Shown here in pieces: positions 56,715-64,000 of a DNA stretch of 64,000 nucleotides. The translations under genes were made by a program, and so were the position numbers. The notes under the pieces are model-generated. The model had not been told where the DNA came from, made no database searches, and saw nothing but the letters and a program-made list of their open reading frames with translations. Each line of letters starts with the position of its first letter. Position 1 is the stretch's first letter. Source of the DNA: Diphasiastrum complanatum (lineage: Eukaryota > Streptophyta > Lycopodiopsida > Lycopodiales > Lycopodiaceae); NCBI GenBank assembly GCA_029204225.1, contig CM055114.1, forward strand, positions 15,836,270-15,900,269, read 5' to 3'.

Positions 56715-58295
56715 CCAGCAAGTGACCAAATCAAGTTATGGTGTGAAGAGTTACTTGCATTCTTAGAAAATACCCAAAACTAGGATGCCAAGATTACCTA
56801 GTAATGAACAAACTTGATCAACATATGATCAACACACTACGATATTGATTCAACCTGTAAAACCACATGTAAACCACACTTCTAAAAGTTTATAAACTCC
56901 AGCAAGTGATAAATACAAGATTTAGAGGTGAATGAATGAGCACACTTAGTGAATCACAAGACTAGCTTCACTATCTTGTCAAATCTTGGTGTTTAGATGT
57001 AGATCTAAGATCACTTCACATGAGAATGTTCCTCAACCTGTTAAGAACCTGAAAACACACTTGCATAATGGTTAACACCTTCCAGCAAATGCTCCAATCA
57101 AATTACATAAGGAGAGTTACTTACATGCTCAACAAAGTACACCAAAATTTATGCCAAAATTGATGACAATCTTTACAATATGCTCTTCACAATGGAGCTT
57201 ACAATATGTTCACCCAAAAAAGGGGATCTTTCATCCAAATGGGAGCTTTGCTCAGCCTTTAGGAGAATTACAACTCACTCAAAAGAGCATTTGTCATCCA
57301 CTTAAGGAGAAGTTTCATCCACTTAAGGAGAGTGTTCATCCAAGAATGGAGATTGTCAACAATAGGATTGAAAAGAACATTGTTAGTATTGAATATGCAC
57401 AAGCCTCACAATCACAAATGATTAGGTGTTATGATCTGATCCAAAATAGTTTCTTTTCAGCCTCTGATCTTCAATAGACCTGAAATATGCTTTTGATCCA
57501 CAAGTTCAACTCACAAAACAAAGGTTAGTAAGATTTGATCAACAAAGCAATGCAAAATCATGCTAGAACTTGATCAAACATCCAAATATCACCAAAAATG
57601 GAATACTTATTGTAAATAGAATCCAACCAGCTCTGATACCATGTGAAAAATACAGATCCTAAGTGGATCTAAACTCCAAGATCATTGGCTTGAATGCTTG
57701 CACTCCAAACTACATAAGCTAGGAATTGGCAACACATTCTATGCTACCTAGAATGCAAAGAACTTGATCAAAAAGCATTTATCACAAATGGAAACTTCCA
57801 TAAACATCAAGTGCGGCCCAAAATAGCATTATACAGTCCATAATACATCAGCCTACCACTTTTGGAAAGCACCTAAGATCATACACAATAGCTTGAAGAC
57901 AATACACACAACAATGCTCTCAATGGAGGAAGAAACAATGACAATGATCTATTGATCTCAATGAAGCATACAAAAGGTTTCTCCAACCTGTTCTCCACGA
58001 ATTTCAGCCTAATATAGGTGAGAGAGATGACTCTCTCTCCTCTCTCTAGAACTTAGGACCCAATTTTAGGACACCAGTAACCTAAAATAGCCAATTTTGG
58101 CCTATATGTCCAAATAACATGATTTTAGTGTCATTTAGAAGGTCCCGAAGTTTGAGACTTCTTCAACATGAAATATATACTAGAATAAAAGTATCTAGGT
58201 CTCTTTCACACGTGTGAAAGGTTAGATCCAAAACTATGTACAAAAATTGCCAATTTAGGCCTCAAACTAGCTAGGAAATGTTGACAATTTTCACA
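56715..58295 (-). repeat. Element A-family leader and 5' LTR, truncated
   Basis: 56715-57629 matches the element A leader (14532-15447) with about four differences. The primer-binding site is at 57630-57641, and the LTR is 57642-58295. The first 358 or so LTR bases (to 58000) are nearly identical to element A. The rest (U3) is strongly diverged apart from a conserved end. The inner coding part and 3' LTR are missing. CTTTCACACGTGTGAAAG is at 58203-58220. Confidence 0.9.
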
Positions 58296-61039
58296 AGGAG
58301 TAGTCGTATGCTTGTCATCTTGACCATCAACAAATATGTGTCGAAACAATCAACACCATATCTCTGCGTGTAGCCCTTTGCGACAAGCCTTGCCTAGTAG
58401 CGACCAATGGTGCCATCTGATTTCATCTTTTTTTTGTACACCCACTTGCAGTCAACCATTTTCCTATTTTCTGGCAGTGGCTCTAATGTCCATGCCTCGT
58501 TTCGCCTCATCGACTCGATCTCCTCTGACATTGCCTACTTCCAGAATTCTCCCTCTAGACTCTAACTAGCTTCTTGGTATGTTGTTGGCTCTTCAGTGAA
58601 GCTGCAGTACTCGAACTGCGTGTCTTCGCTCCATTGAAGATTGTCAGAGTAGCGGACTGGAGGTCTTCTTTGTCTTGTTGACCTTCTAGTCTCGTCTCGT
58701 CGCTGCTCAAACGTTTCTTGTTCGTGGGATTGATCCTTTGCTTCCTGCTACTTTGGAGTCTGCGGCTATGCATTTGGATTTGATATTTGTCCTCGATCTC
58801 CCTATTGAATAGGTAGCAATGTGAAGGTCTCATGGCCTCTTTCATCTTTTAGTCTAGGGAATGTGGACTCATCGAACTTCACATCTATGCTCGAAACAAT
58901 CTTCTTCGTGGTTGGATCATAGAGTCTGTACACTTGTGTTCTGCTCGAATAGCCGACCATGATTGTTTGTTCTGATTTGTCATCGAGCTTGCTTCTTTTT
59001 TCTTTTGGAATGTGCTTAAATGCTGCACATCCAAACACACTTACATATGACAGATCAGGCTTTCTACTTGTCCACATTTCATACGGCGTCTTGTTATCCA
59101 GTGTTGTCGTTGTTGATCTATTCTGTAGGTGTACAGTTGCAGCTATTGCCTCAACCTAGAATTGACTTGGCAACTGAGCCTATGCCATCATGCATCTGGC
59201 TTCTTCGACCAGCGTTCTGTTTCTTCTTTTTGCTACACCATTGTATTCTGGTGTATATGTAGGAGTGAACTGGTGTTCAATCTCCTGTTCTTCACAAAAT
59301 TTTGAGAATTTCATGCTTTTGTATTCACCTCTTTTGTCAGAACTAAGGATCTATATCTTTTTCGAGGTGTGTCGCTCTACAAATGCCACAAACTTCTTGA
59401 AGGAATCAAACACTTCAGATTTCTTCTTTAAGTAGTAGATCGTGGTCATTAGGCTGTAATCATCTATGAACATCAGAAAATATCTCGAACCTGAGAGCAA
59501 ATCCATCTTCATCGGTCCACAGACATCAAAGCGGACGAGCTCAAGAACTTCCTTGGCTCTTCTTCCCACACGAACTTCCTTGGCTCTTCTTTCCTCATGT
59601 GTGAATGGATTCCGATGTTGCTTGCCTTTCAGACAGGCTTCGCAGAACTCAGTTTTGGGCCTTGAAATCTTGAGACCTGTGACAATATCCTTTCTGCTCA
59701 TCTCATATAGGCTCCGCATGTTCAAATGATACATTTTCTTATGCCAGAGCGGATTTTCATTTTCTGAAGCATTCAATATGCTATCAGAGTTGCTGATTAT
59801 CTTGGTCTGGTAGAGGTTTCCTTCTCTACATCCGACCGTCAGCAACTTGTTTATCATCTTCTCGATCATGCGGCATGTGTTGTCATTGAACACAACTCAA
59901 ATGCCATCTTGGAGCCAGATAGCAGATCTTTTCTGAGTGAGGGCACAAAGAGTGCTCCTGGCAGCTCTGCTTGGCCTGACAGTGTTCGCAGCTGTAGAGT
60001 GTCGATGCCTTTGACATCATGTCTGCTCCCATCACCTAGAATCACTGCTCTGTTGTTCTCGAGCTCTCTAAAGTGGATCAAGATCTTCTTGTGCAGGTGA
60101 TGTGTGATGTTGCTCCTCATCGTGGTCATGTTCAGTGTAGCTGGTTGAAACTTCATCGAGTATCGTGAAAGCTTCGTGACCTCTATCAGCATCTTTGGAT
60201 GACTCTGCAACATTAGCTTTTTTAGTTTTGTTCTTTCTTTTTGGGTTGAATCTACAATCGTATGCAGAATGCCCCTTCTTCTTGCAGTGCATGCAAGGTA
60301 TTGCTGGATTGAGCTAGTATTTGTTGGTTATATGGCATGGTTTGTGGCAGTGATCGCAGGTAGAAGATTGTTGATTTGAGGACTTTGTCTTCTCGAATCT
60401 TGGCTTGTTCTTGTTCTTCTTCTTTTCTTTTGTGAAAAAAGCCTTCTCTTGATCACTGCTTCCCTCTCCTTTGTCTCTCATCAGTCTCTCATCAAGAACA
60501 AGACTGACTGCTTTGTTGAATGTCATATCTAGTAGACTCAGTATGAGCATTCTCAGTGGCTGATAGGACGTCGGTAGATATTTCATGAAGTACATCAGCT
60601 ATTGTGGTGCTAGGACCTAGTGCTCCTGTTTTGATGCAGTGAGCTGAGTGAAGATCATTCTGATCTTCTCAACATGCTGATCCAACTGGTTCCCATCCCA
60701 GCGTATGAATTGTAGCTGATTGTGAAGGTGCAAGACTGAAGCTGCAGTCCTCACTTCATACTTCTGTTTTGATCTTTCCCATGCTGCATGCTTGCTTTCG
60801 CAGTAGATCTGCATGAGTAGATCTTCATTTATGGACAAAACGATGATCGCCATTGCGCGCTCATCTTTTCTGATCCATTTAGCTCTCCTCGGGTCTCCCT
60901 CTGGAGGCTGCACCTTTGAGAGTTCGATCACTGGCCAGATGCCTTCGCCCTTCAGAAGTGTTTTGATTTTGAATTTCTAGATTCTGTAATTTACGCCAAC
61001 AATACTGATTGATACTCTTGTCTGGATTGATGTACCCAT
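58296..61039 (-). pseudogene. Ty1/copia gag to RT start, decayed
   Basis: Gag starts at 61039 (M-G-T-S-I-Q-T-R-V-S-I). UBN2-type Gag runs to about 60310. The zinc knuckle C-M-H-C-K-K-K-G-H-S-A-Y-D-C is intact near 60245-60300. The protease active site is lost. Late protease sequence (V-I-L-G-D-G-S-R-H) is near 60040, the pre-integrase piece L-W-H-K-K-M-Y-H-L-N near 59740, the integrase core at 59350-59600, and the integrase end and linker at 58800-59077. The start of RT runs into the foreign LTR at 58295. Most breaks are single stops or small shifts. It is the same family as 1-774. Confidence 0.9.
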
Positions 61040-61092
61040 ATTGTGTTGTTTGGAAGAATCACTGCTAGGATATCAGTAGTGAAAACATGTGG

Positions 61093-61104
61093 GCTCTAAT
61101 ATCA
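61093..61104 (-). other. Primer-binding site, two mismatches
   Basis: On the minus strand TGATATTAGAGC, two bases from the consensus. It abuts the LTR at 61105. Confidence 0.75.
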
Positions 61105-61426
61105 TGTCGCAGAAGCGAAAACTGTTTAGTGTTGCGAAAGCGAAAATGTTTCTTTTTTGTTTTTGTTTTTGTATTCACGAACTATATTGTGTCTTTGAAT
61201 ATTCTTTTGTGTAGAAGCTTCATAGGAACCTAGAACGTGACTACACAGCACATAACACATTTCATTTTGGCAATCAAGATAGACAACACAAGACAAGAAG
61301 ATGCACGAAAATAGAGCGACTGTATTATCAGTTTAATTTTAGAGCGAGATCATCAGTGTCTCGCTCGTTGGCGGAATGACACTCTACTCTTTCATTGTGT
61401 TCCGCTCATTAGCAGACTTTCATGCA
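61105..61426 (-). repeat. 5' LTR of the copia at 58296-61039
   Basis: About 322 bp and collinear with 840-1148: it shares GCTCGTTGGCGGAATGACA near the outer end and TGTCGC at the inner end. The divergence between the two is clearly visible, so these are old copies. Confidence 0.8.
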
Positions 61427-62120
61427 CTATGTGGAAAATACTATGTGGAGTTTACAAGATAGCTAAATGTAGAATCACAAGACTAGTTAATGCTAATCAA
61501 CTAATCAGTTCCTCTCAAACAGAGTGATGAGTGCAATTTATAGCTATTTTGACATTTCCACTCTTCTAACGGGAAATCTAGGGAGCCACCCATGTGAAAT
61601 TTTGTTGATCCTCTTTTGGAATCTATGTCGAGTTGAATTATGTGATAAGAGAGAACAATAAGACACTAAGTGGTATATCCAAGTAACCTATGACAATGGA
61701 TTAAGGTCAACCTCTGAGTTAAATTGAATTCCCTTGATAATTGCATAGACTCTACCCTAAATTCATGTGAGCTTCAACTTGAAGGCAATTATATCGTTGT
61801 ACCTCAATACTAGTGCAGTTCCCAAACACCACAAATCACAGGGATGTTTCGTCCTAACCTTCCATTAGGACTTGATATACCATACACCCACACATGTTAC
61901 TACTGATCATAATTGTATTGTTGGGATTGAAAGTGTATCATAGACATAGGATAATGTCCATTCTTGGGGTGGACCGTTTAGAGGAAATTCTCAAAGCTCC
62001 TGAACCCTGCATCCTATCTATTCTAGATCTTGGAAGATTCCATGATGTCATTATTCTGATACTGTTCTAAAGAAAGGAAAAAACCACTGATACTATTGTT
62101 GTGCACCTCTCAAAAGTATA
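61427..62120. other. No recognisable gene
   Basis: I see no coding motif, primer-binding site or repeat link in this stretch. Confidence 0.4.
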
Positions 62121-62870
62121 GTGCTTATTCTCAAAGAGAAGCATTCTAAAGTATACGGACATTTTAGAACTACAGGGAGTGTCCTAAAGACCAGGGATCG
62201 CCTTAACACTATTCCACCTCACTACCTAACCCAAAAGGAGTTTGAGGTTCATATGAAAGAGATTGAATTTCTACTTTCATTTGGCAACGTTTGTCAACTA
62301 ATTGGAAGAGGAATCCTAAGCTACCATTTCTACACTCCAGAGTTCCATCACAACCTACAACCTATAGAATTTATGATTAGAATACAACATTGCGGAGACT
62401 ACAACTATCACGAAGTATATGAACTTATGACTGATGGATTTTGGTAAGCAGATGCATTATCTTTCACTATACAGAAGTGACACAACCCTTGCAAGAAATA
62501 TCAATTTTAGGGTCACCAGTACAATCACCTAGATCAGCTAATAGTACCAATAGAAATGCATGAAACAATTCTGGAAGAGGATACAGATGAGCGTTGTTTC
62601 AACATCCCGATTTGATCCTAGATATCCCACATGAACATCGCCTGGAAGACCTTGTCACTAGTATTAACAGGGAAGTGAGAATGAACTAGAGGTCAGGAAA
62701 GAGAACCTGGACATAAAAACTAGAAGATCTAAAGTGCTAACAAACCCTCCTTGCAGTTGTACCTCTGAGAGCTTGGAAACCTCTCATCGATTGGGCAGCA
62801 AGAAATAATAGAGAAGGCCCTCAAGATTGGATGTGGCGGTACCTTTTTTACTCACGTGAGGCTTAACTAT
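62121..62870 (+). pseudogene. Unrecognised coding remnant
   Basis: A 108-codon open stretch (62121-62447) reads K-V-Y-G-H-F-R-T-T-G, L-T-Q-K-E-F-E-V-H-M-K-E-I-E and G-N-V-C-Q-L-I-G-R-G. After its stop, protein-like pieces continue in another frame: S-I-L-G-S-P-V-Q-S-P-R-S near 62510, then P-L-R-A-W-K-P-L-I-D-W-A-A-R near 62765-62805. A compact domain followed by a Ser/Pro-rich linker would fit a retroelement or endogenous pararetrovirus protein, but no diagnostic motif is seen. Stops show it is broken. Confidence 0.35.
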
Positions 62871-62889
62871 CATCAGAAGTGGTACCTTT

Positions 62890-63110
62890 GTTACTCAAGT
62901 GGGGCTTAACTATCATCAGAAGAGTATCACTCAAAAACAACACTAAATTTTCATAAGAGGGAGGAAGACCAGATAGAAGTGTTGGCATCTTCACCTGATA
63001 CTGGAGCACCTATTGCAACTAGTTGATTAAGCAGCTATTTGAAATCATAAAGATGATCACTTAATGAAGTTCCTTCACTAATTTTAAGGGATAAGAATTT
63101 TTTTTCTCAA
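62890..63110 (-). pseudogene. Copia gag fragment
   Basis: The minus-strand translation includes E-G-T-S-L-S-D-H-L and L-L-N-Q-L-V-A-I-G, matching the Gag of the copia at 16668-18930 (L-L-N-Q-L-V-A-I-G-F near 18490). Stops and deletions break it; no other domain is attached. Confidence 0.7.
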
Positions 63111-63609
63111 AAAGAGATGAGTGGTGGCATCCACAAATTCTTCGATTGATTTTCTACATTAGTATATGAAATGAGAGTATTTCTGATATAGAGAGGATGA
63201 ACATGAGAGCATTCATCATATGATTAGCATATGCAAAGATAATAAAGAATCTGTGAATTGAAACTATTGCAATGCAATGATTAGATCATGGAAGGAATCA
63301 TATGACTGATGAAGTTCACAATAGTTGTGCCCTTATATGACTTCAATTTTATATAAATGAAGGATGCCACAAGAGAATGTATTTTAACTGGAATATACAA
63401 ATAATCAACCTACATTCTCTCATTACTTTACTAACTTATTCAAACATTTATTGATAAGTTATTCCAGTACTAAGCGATTTCAAGATGTGGTTAAAATGAA
63501 ACTCAAAAAATGCACCATTTTATAAAGATGTAAGAACTTTTAGAACAATATATATTGGATTATAAGAAAAATTTCTTCATCGCAAAATTGATTATGATAT
63601 ATACAGAGT
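63111..63609. other. No recognisable gene
   Basis: AT-rich sequence without coding motifs. Confidence 0.4.
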
Positions 63610-63880
63610 CTATTCATCATTACGAGATTCAAATTCATTAGCCAATACATATTGCAGCTCATCTTTGGTTAGAAAATTTTCATTATCACTATAGGATTCG
63701 GACTCTATGTCAATATTGTTTTGATGCATAAAATCACAACTGTCCTCTTCATCATTGGGGTTGAAATCATTGAATTCATTTGTAGGGTTTACAAGATTAA
63801 CTCTTGCAAAATTTGTACATCTTCATCATATATATTTGTGTTTTGTCCAAATTCAAATCCTCGTTTCATTTCTGAGATAT
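63610..63880 (-). pseudogene. Acidic coding remnant, unrecognised
   Basis: About 65 codons ending at a stop at 63610-63612 are strongly acidic: D-F-N-P-N-D-E-E-D-S-C-D, D-I-E-S-E-S-Y-S-D-N-E-N. A possible start upstream (M-K-R-G-F-E-F-G-Q) reads acidic sequence in a second frame up to about 63795, so one frameshift or a small deletion is likely. No family is recognised. Confidence 0.35.
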
Positions 63881-64000
63881 GAATTTTCTAGACATATGTC
63901 TTTTGCATGACTTCACTTGAACAACATACCATCAATTGTTGTTTAGTTGATCTCTGTGAAAAAATACCTACACATTTAACAATTTTAAAATCAAAGATTT
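63881..64000. other. Window end, nothing seen
   Basis: Short AT-rich tail with no recognisable feature. Confidence 0.4.

Noticed and set aside
62121-62447. Call as a viral movement protein
   Set aside because: The overall shape is vaguely suggestive, but no diagnostic motif is visible and no neighbouring pararetrovirus RT is present.

Overview
This window is plant nuclear intergenic DNA made almost entirely of nested LTR retrotransposons. The evidence is the AT-rich composition, many Ty1/copia gag-pol genes, several primer-binding sites matching the 3' end of initiator-Met tRNA (TGGTATCAGAGC), fewer Ty3/gypsy pieces, and GT-AG introns in one small spliced gene. I see no host housekeeping gene, tRNA, rRNA or CRISPR array. 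The species cannot be named from this; a land plant with a repeat-rich genome is the safe statement.

Layout, left to right. 1-1148 is the 5' end of a minus-strand copia element (gag, PBS, LTR). 1149-1793 is a gypsy-like fragment. 1794-4672 is a plus-strand copia pol with a truncated 3' LTR. 4673-5989 is a minus-strand copia gag-protease fragment, 6420-7215 a gypsy gag, and 7755-8385 a copia leader with gag start. 9690-16114 is a structurally complete minus-strand copia element (A; TSD AGAAT) sitting inside the LTR of another element (9406-16667), which itself sits in an older copia (16668-18930). 20077-25400 holds two head-to-head copies of an unrecognised gene around mirrored promoters. 26191-32051 is a complete copia element (B; TSD GCAAA) with two apparently identical LTRs and one unbroken 1316-residue gag-pol, inserted in a tandem-repeat array. 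32815-37790 is a decayed copia with a double zinc-knuckle gag. 38070-39560 is an unrecognised broken ORF plus a gypsy integrase tail. 39575-43777 holds copia leader, gag and LTR pieces, and 43830-44700 a third copy of the unrecognised gene. 44750-47634 is an internally deleted copia. 47635-48125 is a dense cluster of GTGGAT/ATCCAC palindromes, followed by a small spliced gene (48917-49556, minus). 49831-58295 is a mosaic of copia tails and LTRs, 58296-61426 another minus-strand copia, and 61427-64000 mostly unassigned.

Only element B looks capable of coding for all its own proteins: Gag, protease, integrase, reverse transcriptase and RNase H in the copia order. Element A is recent but disabled by one frameshift and one stop. 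The most unusual signals are regulatory: arrays of five CCAAT boxes at a fixed 31-33 bp spacing in LTRs whose intervening sequence has diverged; the palindrome CACACGTGTG recurring in LTRs of several families; the mirrored promoter pair at 23053-23509; and the palindrome cluster at 47635-48125. All homology statements come from reading the sequence and its translations; no alignment or database search was run.
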